DNA of 64,000 bases from Bedellia somnulentella (lineage: Eukaryota > Arthropoda > Insecta > Lepidoptera > Bedelliidae), in assembly GCA_963576735.1 (NCBI GenBank), contig OY755187.1:13702001-13766000 (forward strand), in the 5' to 3' direction. Both the position numbers and the translations under genes were made by a program. The notes beneath the pieces are model-generated. The model did no database searches. It was not told where the DNA came from and saw only the letters and a program-made list of their open reading frames with translations. Positions 34,777 to 45,689 of this stretch are shown piece by piece (positions within the stretch are counted from its first letter, which is position 1; every line of letters begins with the position of its first letter).

Positions 34777-35824
34777 TATTATTAATGATTCGCCGTTCAG
34801 GGTCCAGAAAATGTCCGAGATAGTGTTATTTGCTGATGATACTTCCTTAGTATTTGACGTTAAAAGAAATAATGAGAATATTGACGGGGTGAATAACGCG
34901 GTTTCACAGATTCAAACATGGTTTGCTTCCAATAACCTTGTAATGAATGGCAAAAAACTAAACGCATTAAATTTTTATTGCCCAATGTTAAGAGCGTTGA
35001 TAAAGAAATAATTTGAAATAATGAAAATATAGTATATTCGGATGGCACAGTTTTCTTAGGGATAACTCTGGACTCCAAGCTCCAATGGAGACCTCACATT
35101 AGCTCACTAGCTGGCAGGCTAAGTAGTGCTGCATATGCCGTTAGGAAAATAAGACATTTGACAGATGTACAGACAGCTCGATTATTTTATTACAGCTATT
35201 TTCATAGTGTAATGTCTTACGGTATTTTACTCTGGGGCAGAGCAGCTGATGTTAGTTCCATATTTATTCTCCAAAAGTGAGCAATTTATAATTTGAGATC
35301 ACGAGATTCCCTGAGAGAATTGTTTAAAACCATAAATATAATGACGCTGCCATGTCAATCTATTTATGAAAATATTATGTATGTAGGAAAAAATAAGGCG
35401 TCTTTTTTAAAAATATTGTGACAGACATATTCGAAAATTGAGAGACGACAATAAAATTTCAATACCCAAATACGGATTGTCAAAAGTAAATACATCTTTC
35501 ATGGGGTTATGCGTAAAAATGTATAACAAAATACCTGAGGACATTTTAAATTTATCAGAAACAAAATTCAAAGCAGTAGTTAAAAAAAATCTTAGTTCGA
35601 AAGCCTATTACAATGTTAATTATTACATTAATGATGAAGTGGCTTGGTGTCTATCAGGGCTCTGTGCAGGATGTTTCCGGGCTAACACAGAAATTGTAAT
35701 GGACGTAAAAAAAGATTTGTGTTGACGAGTTTCTTACGGGTTCTTCTCTCAACAAAACACCTTCCGAATCCGAAGTAAACTTAGTATTAAGTTGAAATTT
35801 GACGTTCAAAAAACAAAGATTTAC

Positions 35825-35975
35825 TAATAAATAAAGAATAAAAAAGGAAAGAAAAACTTCGACACAGGCGGGAATCGAACCCGCGACCTCGAGTATACGC
35901 CCCGACGCTCTGCCAATTGAGCCACCGTGTCAATGGCTGCCAGCGTGAAATTCTTCTATCCTTTATTTCTTTTAC
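35825..35975 (-). repeat. tRNA-headed SINE, copy T1
   Basis: On the minus strand a complete cloverleaf-like head (35931-35861) folds well. It has a 7-bp acceptor GACACGG/CTGTGTC, a D arm with GGCTCAATTGGC, a 5-bp anticodon stem with a GTA-containing loop, and a T arm with GGGTTCGATTCCC. Base 33 is not T and no CCA or mature tRNA context exists, so I call it a SINE head. The tail after it ('tcgaagtttttctttcc' then A/T-rich) is shared with the copy at 41027-41303. Confidence 0.7.
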
Positions 35976-36088
35976 ACGTTTAAGTAGTGTTAGCGTTTCC
36001 TACCTCCGAATTTTTACTAATTCGGAAGGCCATTTGTCCATCTTTTCAGATAGAATGCAAATGTTGAAAACGCCTAACTATCACATAA

Positions 36089-36190
36089 TTTAAATCTTTT
36101 TGTTCATGAAGTTTTTCTTTCCTTTATTTATTCTTTATTTATTACTAATAATCCAATAATCATGAGGTTTTCATGAACAAAAAGATTTAA
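36089..36190. repeat. Small fold-back with 19-bp arms
   Basis: AAATCTTTTTGTTCATGAA near 36089 is matched, inverted, at about 36172-36190. The interior contains 'agtttttctttccttta' and 'attactaataatcc', the same tail sequence as the tRNA-headed SINEs, so this is probably a rearranged SINE 3' tail next to copy T1. Confidence 0.55.
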
Positions 36191-36257
36191 ACAAAGATTT
36201 ATCTTTTTACTTTGAAATAAATGATTATTTTATTTTTATTTTATTATTATCTTACTC

Positions 36258-36518
36258 TTACTTGCCGTGTAGTGTCGGTTTAGAATAGCACTACTCCATT
36301 TCTTCCGGTGGGTGAACGTAAGAGGCGACTAACGGTATGGGGCTATTAAGGGATTTTTGGGCGATGCGGTTGGAGACCCATCACCAACAACCTTTATTTG
36401 TACTATCTTTTCCCCACTCAAATTTCCAAAAGTGGCTGAGGTATTTCTAATTCTTCAGCTCTGGCTACCCCTCGCTGGGATTTATAGCCGTGAGTATATG
36501 TATGTATGTATGTATGTA
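36258..36518 (+). repeat. SINE-like retroposon family A, full-length copy with TSD
   Basis: 261 bp bounded by a 13-bp direct duplication, TATTATCTTACTC, at 36245-36257 and 36519-36531. The order is a gccgtgtagtgtcggttt 5' end, aagaggcgactaacggta, tgggcgatgcggttggagac, the ctggctacccc block, gatttatagccgtgag, and (TATG)n. The long TSD and the microsatellite tail point to LINE-driven retroposition. No tRNA-like head is seen. The stretch 36532-37250 has no gene I recognise. Confidence 0.85.
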
Positions 36519-37254
36519 TATTATCTTACTCGTAAACACAGCAGCCGTGTTAAATACTATTACTGCTTTATGTAAACTACTAAAATTCAATTTTAGATAA
36601 GTTCACTCAGCATTGTGTATTTCGGTTGTACAAAGAGACAGAGCCTGATATGTACCACAGAGCAATAAAACGTGTATTGCCTTACAATGTTTAGAAGGCC
36701 CCAAGATGACCAAGATTTCCAGTCAGAAGACTAGTTTAGTACAGCTTGACTTCTTGAGTTGGTATACAGGATGTCCCGGGACGCGACGTCAAGCCGGCGC
36801 CGGGTGGTAGGCCACATTATACCAGTTATCAGAAAAAAAATAAAGAAAAATTATGTCTTATATTTTGAAAATTATGACCATCCAAAAAAAACGGAAAAAG
36901 TTACACCCTGTGATGCGTTTTTCCTTCCCATTTCTACAAATTTCCTCTTTTTAATTATTTTTGTTTTGTTTCGTAATGAGTGAGAGTCCCTGAGTAATGC
37001 TCATGTAGCTAGTAGTCCAAAACTTTTACTCAATTGCTCTAACTTTGAAAGAAAATGACAAATCATTCCCAGATCAAGAGAGAAATTTACTTTCTCGTTA
37101 AATTTCAACTCACTTTCCTGAAAAAAAAGTACTACACTGGTTGGGCAAGTAACTTTAAAAGTTAGGGCATTTAAAAAGGATTCCTAAATGGCATGCCTAT
37201 GGATTGCATATCTAAAATATTGTAATTTTCAAAATAATTAATAAATTAAAAAGT

Positions 37255-37700
37255 GTCGTACCTAGCCCAAGTAACACGAAAAGCCCTCTAACTATCTTTT
37301 TCTATACCTATGCAGAGCTTAAAGCCCGTAAAAGCTCGTATATAAGTTTGCCACACGTCTAAAGGCTTTATATTGGCACTCCAAAATCATTCTAGCGCTC
37401 TAAAGCCGCATAGCGGTCAGATATTGGAATATTTCAATCCAGTTCTGCGGCTTTTTGTGGATTCAAGTGCCATTGGCCGTATAGTGGCATTAATCTGTCG
37501 TACAATCATGCCAAAAGCCGCGTAAACTCATGAAGATATACATAATAAATGCCTTAAGCCGTACATTAACACAACAGGATGCCAATTTACGGCTAGCATT
37601 TCAAAGGTCAACTGTGTGTTGTTTGAACGGCTAACAGCAAATCAACCAGATATACTTGGCTTATTTTAAGGCCTCAAGCCGTATTTGCATCCATTTTGAT
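37255..37700. repeat. Cluster of AAGCCG(T/C) motifs, unassigned
   Basis: Ten or so short units related to AAGCCGTAT, in both orientations, occur about every 30-60 bp: near 37319, 37362, 37402, 37443, 37471, 37509, 37553, 37590, 37625 and 37673. The block is non-coding and has no terminal repeats that I can find. It may be the interior of a MITE with many binding sites, or an unknown repeat. Confidence 0.4.
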
Positions 37701-37809
37701 GCATTTGTCAACCATTAGGCAGCCATGAGAAGGAAAATATTTGAGGTTATCTTATTATATAGCGCCTATATGGTCAAGAAATCTTAGACCTGAATTAACT
37801 TCGGTAATT

Positions 37810-38335
37810 GGTACATTAATCGGTGACTGGGTGAAATGGTAAGTGTGTCAACCAGTCCATGTACCGTCCGTTTTCCGAACCTTTCCACGCACTGGGTTCA
37901 GTGCACTTACGGCCATTCTCGCAGAAACGTTTGTTATAAAAACAGACACGGTTTTCCGAATGATCCCTGTGTCGAGATGCGCTGCGACTCGATGGTGTCC
38001 TTGACAAGCTGCGGTTTGGGCCATTGCCCCGAAAACCTCTTCCTCGTTTCATGATGGCGATTGAAAATAATAGAGACTGCGCATCTTGCCGTTAATCTTC
38101 GCGCCCCCCGCCAAAATCAGGTGCTGCATCAAAGGACGGCTGTGGAGCTAGCTCCGCGACATGAGCTAGTTGCGTGACCTAGGCAACTTGGTCGGCAATG
38201 GCTGCCAAGCTTTCCAAGTCCTTACCTTCGGAGACGGCAAGCACCACACCAACTTGTGATGAAAGTCGATTCTGCCATAGAACACTCCCTCATTCTGCGT
38301 AATAATTTGGAGGGCTTTTGCTCTCCTCTCCTAAC
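37810..38335 (-). pseudogene. Gypsy-type gag C-terminal fragment
   Basis: The minus strand reads RVRRGEQKPSKLLRRMRE near 38320, a conserved gag block of Gypsy-group retrotransposons, in decayed frames. Then, from 38052, comes MKRGRGFRGNGPNRSLSRTP and VCFYNKRFCENGRKCTEPSA, the 'CFYH..FG..A..C..PC.W' motif that precedes the protease. The protease itself is missing. Gag would form the particle. A Helitron-like copy adjoins the N-terminal side. Confidence 0.7.
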
Positions 38336-38364
38336 TCTAATTAACTGATCAATTTCTAAATCTG

Positions 38365-38597
38365 ATTTTGATGTTTGTGTGTTTGAAGCAAAAAGGCTTC
38401 TCAAGTACATAATGTATATGAATGAAATTTGGCAGAATGCTAGATAATGACCGTAATTATAACATAGGATACTTTTAATTCCGAAAAAATTTGACCAATA
38501 AAATATTCACGCCTGATTGAACTAAGAGTACCGGAAATAACGCATTAAGCTTAGTCATAAGCAAATTTGACAGTACGAAGTCTGTCGGGTCAGCTAG
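38365..38597 (+). mobile_element. Helitron-like non-autonomous element, copy 3 (3' end)
   Basis: It contains a gaatgctagataatgacc block, then ttgaccaataaaatattcac, and a terminal stem GACAG/CTGTC followed by GGGTCAGCTAG and T. It aligns with copies 1 and 2 over its last 120-220 bp. It sits against the Gypsy gag fragment, which it may have interrupted. Confidence 0.65.
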
Positions 38598-38789
38598 TTT
38601 CTGATATGTGGGCGTTTAACCCTAGATTCAGAACCTTATGTAAGAGTAGCATTATTCATAAACATTCATCCCACGGACGTCTAAATTTAAGTGGCTGGTT
38701 TTGGGGAACTTGTAAATAAAATAAATAAATTAAGTATGGCAGACTTTAATATGTTTAAATAGGAAGGTAACAAAAAAAAAATTTTTAAA

Positions 38790-38836
38790 TTAAATTTCAT
38801 CGGCACATTCCACACACATGAGTCCACGATGATCTA
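38790..38836 (-). pseudogene. Detached C-terminal tail of piggyBac copy 2
   Basis: The minus strand reads DHRGLMCVECADEI and stops at 38790. This is the missing end of the Cys-rich domain of the piggyBac gene whose main part lies at 41778-43542. The two parts join in frame when the inserted element (38837-41777) and one TA are removed. Confidence 0.85.
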
Positions 38837-39129
38837 CAGGGTGGCTCATTCAAATCGGTCAGTATGGGAAAGTCTGAAACTATAAGACATATGAAGATTT
38901 GTTCTTAGGAACCATGTCACCAATTTTGATAAAGAGAAAAACTGCATTCATACATTTGAAACAAAAACTGTACCCAGCTCGGAAATAGAACCCAGTTGTT
39001 TTGAAAAAATAATCTTACACTTTTTCTATTTTGATATCGATTGTGTAGGTCTTAAGCTGTAAATGTCTCCATAAAACATGATGTCTAAAATGAATAAAAT
39101 GCATTGTTTTGACATACTTTAATTTCTCG

Positions 39130-39910
39130 AATTAGGTGTTCGAAGTGACCACCATTTTTTTCAATACAATTTTCAACACGTTTAGGTAACGATCTTACTA
39201 TTGTATTTTGTATGTTCATGTGGTTAATTTGCGTTAAAATTGACTCTATGGCTGCTTTTAGGTCTTCAACGGTGTCATAGCTTGTTTTGTCAACTTCATC
39301 CTTAACGTAACCCCATAAAAAATAGTCTAGAGGCGTAAAATCGGGCGACCTTGCCGGCCATTTGATAGGGCCGTTCGTACCAATCCATTTTCGCGGTAAG
39401 TTTTCATTTAAAAAGTCTCTTGCGACTATTGTGAGCCGGTGCTCCGTCCTGTTGAAAATAAAGTTGTTCTCTTACTTCTGCTGACATTTCTCGTTCGGCC
39501 TCTAAAAGATCTTCTAAGATTACAAGGTACTTCCAAATGTCCATCACAAATTTTAAACAAGAGTACCTTTGTGAAGTAGGCCGACCCAGCAGTTAAATGA
39601 GAATCTAACTTGACGACGTCCTTCGTGCATTCGTAGGGTATTTTCTCGACTCCAATAGTGATGATTTTTACGATTGTACATTCCGTTGTTGGAAAATTGA
39701 GTTTCATCAGAAAATATTGCAAACTTTAAAAAATGACTGTCTAGATCCATTGTTTCTTTTAACCAATTACAAAATTCAAGTCTTCTTATATCATCTCCTG
39801 CATGTAAGGCTGCCCCCAATGTCCATTCTTGTAGCACTTGTATTTGTGTTTCTTTAAGGTTCTTTGAATAGTCCGACGTAAAATTTCAGGAATATCACGA
39901 CTTGCATTAC
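39130..39910 (-). pseudogene. mariner-like transposase remnant of the long-TIR element
   Basis: Minus-strand pieces: EWTLGAALHAGDDIRRLEFC with NWLKETMD (39837-39730), then FAIFSDETQFSNNGMYNRKN carrying a catalytic Asp, then HYWSRENTLRMHEGRRQ and the WVGLLHKGT block. In other frames at 39420-39200 the sequence matches the end of the DDE domain (Pro-Asp-Leu near 39350) and a C-terminal 'R.L..R...CI..NGGHFEHLI' near 39150. WSxEN plus this tail suggests a mariner-like group outside classical D,D34D. Frameshifts disable it. The N-terminus is lost at the duplication boundary. Confidence 0.75.
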
Positions 39911-39911
39911 G

Positions 39912-41485
39912 GGTGGAGGCATCTGGTGTTGCTTCAAAATAGGTTAAAATGTTAATTTACTTGTTTTCATCACATTGTCTTGGTTTTACTTTTTTTGGCT
40001 TCTTAAAACTTCCATGGGACTTCAAATTGTGAACAATTTTGATGAATATTTTACGAGTAGGTAAAATACGTGTCGGATATTTGATATGGTACCAATGTAG
40101 TGCACGGGAGCAATTTCTGTCGTTTTAAAGTAAGGTTCCAATGAATCTAATTGCTCAGAGTTTGTAATATGCATTTTCCCAACACAAAAATACCGAATTA
40201 CTGATTTTCAGTTCCCGCCAAAATATTTGACACTCGAGTTTTCTTTTTTTTTCTTTCTTTTTATTGCTATTCGGCCAGTCATACCGAGACGTTCCATTTT
40301 CAAGTGAGGTTTAACACGTCTGTGTATTTACAATATATACATACTTACTTTAAGTAGGCTTTTCAATTGATTGTTAGTGTTTAATTACTGTAGATAACAA
40401 AACTTCCTTAAATGTTTAATGGAATGCAAACCACATGATACGGTGCATGTTTGTAATAACTTATTATTAATAAGTTGAGAGGTACAAACAGTCATAGAGA
40501 CAATTTTACATGCCTAAACTTGTTGAATATTGTAACGGTGGTCACTTCGAACACCTACTTTGAGAAATTAAAGTATCTGGGTGGAGGCATCTGGTGTTGC
40601 TTCAAAATAGGTTAAAATGTTAATTTCCATGTTTTCATCACATTGTCTTGGTTTAATTTTTTTTGGCTTCTTAAAATTTCCATGGGTCTTCAAATTGTGA
40701 ACAATTTTGATGAATATTTTACGAGTAAGTAAGTATTTTAATACGTGTCGGATATTTGATATGGTACCAATGTAGTGCACGGGAGCAATTTCTGTCGTTT
40801 TTAAAGTAAGATTCCAATAAATCTAATTGCTCAGAGTTTGTAAAACACATTTTCCTAACACAAAAATACCGAAGTACTGATTTTCAGTTCCCGCCAAAAC
40901 ATTTGACACTCGAGTTTTCTTTTTTCTTTCTTTTTATTGCTATTCGGCCAGTCACACCGAGACGTTCCATTTTCAAATGAGGTTTAAAACGTCTGTGTAT
41001 CTACAATATCAACATACTTACTTTAAATAAAAGATGTTATTAAAGGAAAGAAAAATTTTTCGACACTGGCGGGGTTCGAACCCGCGACCTTCGGGTATAC
41101 GCCCCCGTCGCTAGAAAAATAGATAAATTTCGCGCTGGATGCCAACTGACACTGTAGCTCAGTTGGCAGAGCGACGGGGGCGTATACCCGAAGGTCGCGG
41201 GTTCGAACCCCGCCAGTGTCGAAATTTTTCTTTCCTTTAATAACATCTTTTATTTATGAGTAATAATCCCCACATGAGGAATTCATGTCAAAAACATTAA
41301 ATTATACTTACTTTAAGTGGGTTTTTCAATTGATTTGTTAGCGTTTAATTACTGTAGATAACAAAACTTCCTTAAATTTTAAATGGAATGCAAACTACAT
41401 GATACAGTGCATGTATGTAATAACTTATTATTAATAAGTTGAGCTTGTTGAATATTGAAACGGTGGTCACCTCGAACACCTACTT
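39912..41485. repeat. Direct tandem duplication inside the long-TIR element
   Basis: Copy 1 (39912-40578) and copy 2 (from 40579) both start GGTGGAGGCATCTGGTGTTG and run almost base for base through 'ccatggg', 'tttgacactcgag', 'cggccagtca' and the 'cggtggtcac' segment of the TIR. The divergence is a few percent by eye. Copy 2 is lengthened by the SINE at 41027-41303; copy 1 keeps the empty site near 40340-40353. The duplication therefore predates the SINE. Confidence 0.85.
41027..41303 (+). repeat. tRNA-headed SINE, copy T2, fold-back form with 13-bp TSD
   Basis: Flanked by the exact duplication ATACTTACTTTAA at 41014-41026 and 41304-41316. The plus-strand head at 41148-41220 has box A-like TAGCTCAGTTGG, box B GGTTCGAACCC and complementary acceptor arms GACACTG/CAGTGTC. 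The left part, 41027-41111, is an inverted copy of 41171-41253 (about 83 bp, one or two indels). The insertion is thus a hairpin-like dimer: inverted tail plus half head, spacer, then head plus tail. Confidence 0.85.
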
Positions 41486-41777
41486 TGAGAAATTAAAGTA
41501 TGTCAAGACAATGCATTTTATTAATTTTAGACATCATGTTTTATGGAGACATTTACAGCTTAAGACCTACACAATTGATATCAAATAGAAAAAGTGTAAG
41601 TTTATTTTTTCAAAACAACTGGGTTCGATTCCCGAGCTAAGTACAGTTTTTTTTTCAAATGTATGAATGCAGTTTTTCTTTTTATCAAAATCGGTGACAT
41701 GGTTCCTAAGAACAAATCTTCGTATGTCTTATAGTTTCAGACTTTCCCATACTGACCGATTTGAATGAGCCACCTTG

Positions 41778-43542
41778 TATAAACATATAATTTTTGCATT
41801 GCTTGCATTGAAACCTTGTCATACGCCGTTTTTTATAATCACAATACCCACAAACATTTTTTTGAGTACCACTTGGAGCAGGTGTGTCAACGGTAGGCGT
41901 TTCACCTAAAACTTCGGCGATTTTTCTTTGTAGGCATCTCTTCAAAGTTGGCATTTCGTGTCTTACGTAAGACATTCTTCACAAAACATCGTCTGCTTAT
42001 TGGTTTTCGCCCTAGTTTCACATTATTATGCACGTATATTACGTATGAGTTTATTATTGACATATTGAGTATCCCATAGAAGTAGCATAAAGACCATCTT
42101 TTTCGTGTTTCTACTACAAGACATACTTCCACACTTTTAGTCGAACGTATCCACAGCACCCTTCGTGGAATTATAGAACTCGATAATTTCCGGTTTACCA
42201 GAAGCTCCAATAGTACCGTTACTATGTGTGGTAGAAAGCAAGAGCACGTTCTTGTTGTTTTTAGGTTTGTAATATTCTAACGTACATTGCCATAATATGT
42301 CATAACAAAATATGGATGAATCTATTGGTATTTCGCGTTTATTTTCCCGAAGCTTTCCAACTATTGTAAATTTATATTGTGCCTGTAGTAACTGAAGGGC
42401 CAAGGGGACTGACGTAAACCAATTGTCCATGGTGATGTTGCAGTTGCTCCCCCACAAATATTTCAGTCAAAGTCTTGACTTAGTTAGATCCGAGTGAGTC
42501 ACCATTCTTTTCAGTTCTTCCAACATATGGCATAGCGTTGAGCATGTAATTTGTTTTAGAGTCACACAGCATAAAAATTTTTAGAACATAATTATTAGTT
42601 TTTGACGGAATACATATCCTAAATGGACACCGGCCTCTGAAGCCCAAGAGTTGTTCATCTATGGTAAGATAACGTCCCGCCTTGTAACTATCCCTGCATA
42701 TCTAAATGAACACTTCCCAGCATTCTCTGATAGGCGCGAATTTATCTTGAGCTTTACGTTCATCTCTGGTTGATTTGTCATCAAATCTCAAGCAGTTTAG
42801 TAGTCAAATATTTCCCTTGACATAACTGATATATAGCGAGTTCCACTGAAAGTAGGGTCAAACAGCTCTAAGCTTGTGTGATGATTGTCTTTTTTTGCAT
42901 CTGATAATAAAAGCTACCCAAGTAAGGCTGTCAATTCTTTGTCGCATGTAGAAGCAATAGTGGCAGTTTTATCTTTGTATTTCGCACTTCTTATTTCAAT
43001 TTCATCATTTGAATATAAGAGTATCTTACGTCATAATCATTTAAGCATTTATAAAATTAGTAAAGCGACCTACTAGTTCTGTAATATCCTTTGCGTTATT
43101 AGCTGGACCCTGATTTACATGCACGATAATCCGAGCTGGGGTTCTTTTATTTAAAGATTCAAAAGGCATTGAAGACCATTTAAGACCATTTTTCCCTCTT
43201 AGGTTACGAGCTAATGGAAAATTATACGTCGCGAATGTGTAGAAACGCTAGAAGTACCTGGTATTTTTCACATGGAAGTACAGTTTCAGAATCAGAAGAC
43301 AAAATGACGCCACTTTGGCGTTGCTGCTGTCGTGATCTGATTGGTTGGACGTCGTCATCACTGTCGGAATCTATCGGGACCATTTCATCCAATTCCACAT
43401 GATCTTCGACATCACTCTCTTCATGTTTTTTCTGATTGTTAGAATCATCATCTCCAGGATCAGATAAACGATACAAATAGTTCTCAATTTGCTGCTCATT
43501 TTTCCTAAAATAAAATAATATGATTTTATGTAAAATACACAC
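41778..43542 (-). pseudogene. piggyBac-like transposase pseudogene (copy 2), main part
   Basis: The N-terminal acidic region at 43542-43222 includes DEMVPIDSDSDDDVQPIRSR. The core, in broken frames at 42850-42480, has LFDPTFSGTRYISV, RYLTIDEQLLGFRGRCPFRI (first catalytic Asp) and NYVLKIFMLCDSK. At 42457 comes NITMDNWFTSVPLALQLL (second Asp), then KGAVDTFD (third Asp region) near 42140. The C-terminal Cys-rich domain has CGYCDYKKRRMTRFQCKQC near 41840 and is cut by the element ending at 41777; its tail is at 38790-38836. Stops and frameshifts throughout. Confidence 0.88.
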
Positions 43543-43559
43543 AATAACACCCTTTGGAC

Positions 43560-45400
43560 GATAAAAAAAATATTAACTATAAATAATTACTCATACAGAA
43601 TAATACAATATACTTACTTCACTCTATAAACTCGCAGAACTCATAAAAACAATGTTTTTAAAATAACTTGCAGTCTCGTCAAATGTAACACTATTCATAA
43701 TCATTCGTTTCTCAGACGTTCAAGGGTCTGTAACTTGTGCACAAGATGTCACTGCGAGGCAAGCGCACCTGCGTTTCTGACGGTCACGCTATCTAGGAAG
43801 TTACTTGAGAGGTCGTCATTCTATCTCTTTCACTCGAGGCACTAGAAACAAATTTCCGTTTCGCCCGGTCTGTGGGACGAATGGTTACGAATGTATGTAG
43901 CAATGGTTATGAATGTATGTAGTTTCAGCTATGAATTTCCACTTGCTTTACACGATCTCTGTAGTTTTTGTAATTTGTTTTCCATCTCTTTCTTTTCTGT
44001 CTTTGCTACCTAGGTGTTATGTCAGATATTCACTCATATCGAAATTGCAAAATGTGCTTGGCACTGACCTCTATTACACTATATAAGTACGCTGGACCAA
44101 TTATAGGCCGGTTCATAGTGAAGCAATTGGATTATCGCCATTTTGGCGCTTACGGCATTAGTGTCTGGGAAAGGAACTAATAAAAGAGATGGGACAGGGA
44201 GATAAAATACATGAATAGAATATTTCTACATAGGAATGAATCATATTACTTTTAATGCGTCAATGATGGCTAAATTAATTAATTAACTAGATCAATCATT
44301 AATAAATAATTCGATAAGTACAAATAAAAACAATGTTTTTTTCTTCTACTACCAATTGATGATTACATATATATATATATAGCGTATAGACGGATGTCTT
44401 TATATTTGGTGATGATTTGTTTTAATAAAATATGAGAGTGGTTGTAAAAATCATCCGACACAAAAGTATCTTCAAAGTTGGTCTGTAGATCAGGAATCAA
44501 TGTTTCTGTTTTACCAATCAGATTTTAGAACCCTTGTAGTTAATATTGCAGGGAAATTCGGTTGTATAGGAGGATTTCCATATATTTTTTGCAAGCCTTG
44601 CGGAATAATGACTACCAGCAAACAAACATTCCCGACACTTATAGAAGGATTGTCAAACCACCTCTCATTTTTGTACAACGAGTGCTATACCATTTGTGCG
44701 ATGAAATACAGTGTCTTGTGGTAAAGGTTTGCAAGCAACCAAGCAATCATCACACTTTCATTTTCGAATCGCACGAATGACAAGTCGAGCGATGTACCCG
44801 ACACATTATTAAAACGTTTCAGTCCGGTACCGACCAAAATAAATTTGAAAATTTACTTTTTTCATCTTGCAGGTTTGTAGATTCAGTTCCATCTAATTTA
44901 AACGATATTTCTTTCGTCGAATTTGATAATTTTAACCCCTTTCAACGATCCAGAAGATACAGATAATATGGTTTTATCTTAGAGGTGAGTTGGAACAGGC
45001 TAAAACAGATACCTGTTGTAACAGTTTCTGTTCCAAACAAATATCAGTTCCAAAATCCTGTTCCAATATTACAGGTTGTTATTTAAAGCTGTTACAACTT
45101 GTTAAGTTTATACTTTATTTCATAGTTATTAAATACCGAATCTCTTCCTCACTTTATCTATTGTATAAATAAAAGGCAAAACTGACGGGCTGAATTAGAA
45201 AATACTATACCTAGAAACTTGAAGTTGTCTCTAGGGTTGCCTTTTACTATGGCAGTCAGCACTAAGAGGGTAATTTCAGAAATTCCCACCCTAAGGGGAT
45301 GAAATAGGGGTATAATTTTTAGATGATTTTATGATTGGTAAAACGCAGCTCTACTAATGTCTGAACTACAGAAACTAAGTATATCACGCAGATAAAGTTC
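43560..45400. other. Spacer with no supported gene
   Basis: Mostly AT-rich. 43700-44170 may contain the 5' end of piggyBac copy 2 and short GC-rich pieces. 44440-44780 gives weakly protein-like minus-strand text that I cannot assign. 44365-44390 is a (TA)n run. 44980-45090 has several TGTTCCAA units. Nothing firm. Confidence 0.35.
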
Positions 45401-45412
45401 GAATTTTTTTAT

Positions 45413-45660
45413 TAACATACATACATATACTCACGGCTACAAATCCCTAGAAGGGGTAGCCAGAGCTAAGGCATTAGAAATTCCTCAGCCACTTTTGGAA
45501 AGTTGCGTGGGGAAAAGATGGTTAAATAAAGATTGTTGGTGAAGGGTCTCCAACCGCATCGCCCAAAAATCCCTTAATAGCCCCAATACCGTTAGTCACC
45601 TCTTATGTACGCCCACCGAAAGAATTGGGGTAGTGCTATTTTAAGCCGGCACTACACAGC
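45413..45660 (-). repeat. SINE-like retroposon family A, near full-length copy
   Basis: The inverted counterpart of 36258-36518: plus-strand text starts with (CATA)n, then tatactcacggctacaaat, and ends with gccggcactacacagcat. A possible short duplication, TATTAACA, lies near both ends, but I am not sure of it. It adjoins the hAT gene beginning at 45690. Confidence 0.75.
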
Positions 45661-45689
45661 ATATTAACACTTTTATTATAATTAAATAT

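Larger units (their letters stand above)
32830..35725 (+). pseudogene. LINE reverse transcriptase (Jockey/CR1-like), split by mariner
   Basis: RT starts in broken frames at about 32830 and reads clearly at 33005 (KHSKIVPLLKFGGDKISPDG, RPISILPVLSKIFQKL, HPKLFGFTKGRSTTD). It continues to an SILGPFLFLVYI-type block near 33480, interrupted by the mariner at 33499-34776. Beyond it come the catalytic FADD in VLFADDTSLVFDV near 34825, FLGITLDSKLQWRPH near 35050, and the C-terminal part ending YYNVNYYINDEVAW near 35640, stop about 35725. There is no RNase H. Several stops and shifts. One of three plus-strand coding elements in the window. Confidence 0.88.
38837..41777 (-). mobile_element. mariner-like element with about 300-bp TIRs and an internal tandem duplication
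   Basis: It is flanked by TA at 38835-38836 and 41778-41779. The ends read CAGGGTGGCTCATTCAAATC and (inverted) CAAGGTGGCTCATTCAAATC. Inverted similarity continues for about 300 bp (to about 39150 on the left, from about 41470 on the right), including matching 'acatgatgtctaaaat'-type text. The interior holds a broken transposase and a direct duplication: the unit 39912-40578 (about 667 bp) recurs from 40579, where a SINE has since inserted at 41027-41303. Confidence 0.85.

Noticed and set aside
35861..35931. Functional tRNA gene (GTA anticodon-like loop)
   Set aside because: The cloverleaf pairs well, but base 33 is not T, the sequence is followed by a SINE tail, and a second copy with the same tail is a retroposed insertion at 41.0-41.3 kb.
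41027..41303. CRISPR-like or bacterial hairpin structure
   Set aside because: The inverted arms are explained by a fold-back SINE with a 13-bp TSD. The window is eukaryotic and has no spaced direct repeats or Cas genes.
44365..44390. (TA)n run as a regulatory or origin element
   Set aside because: Simple repeat in AT-rich spacer with nothing else around it.
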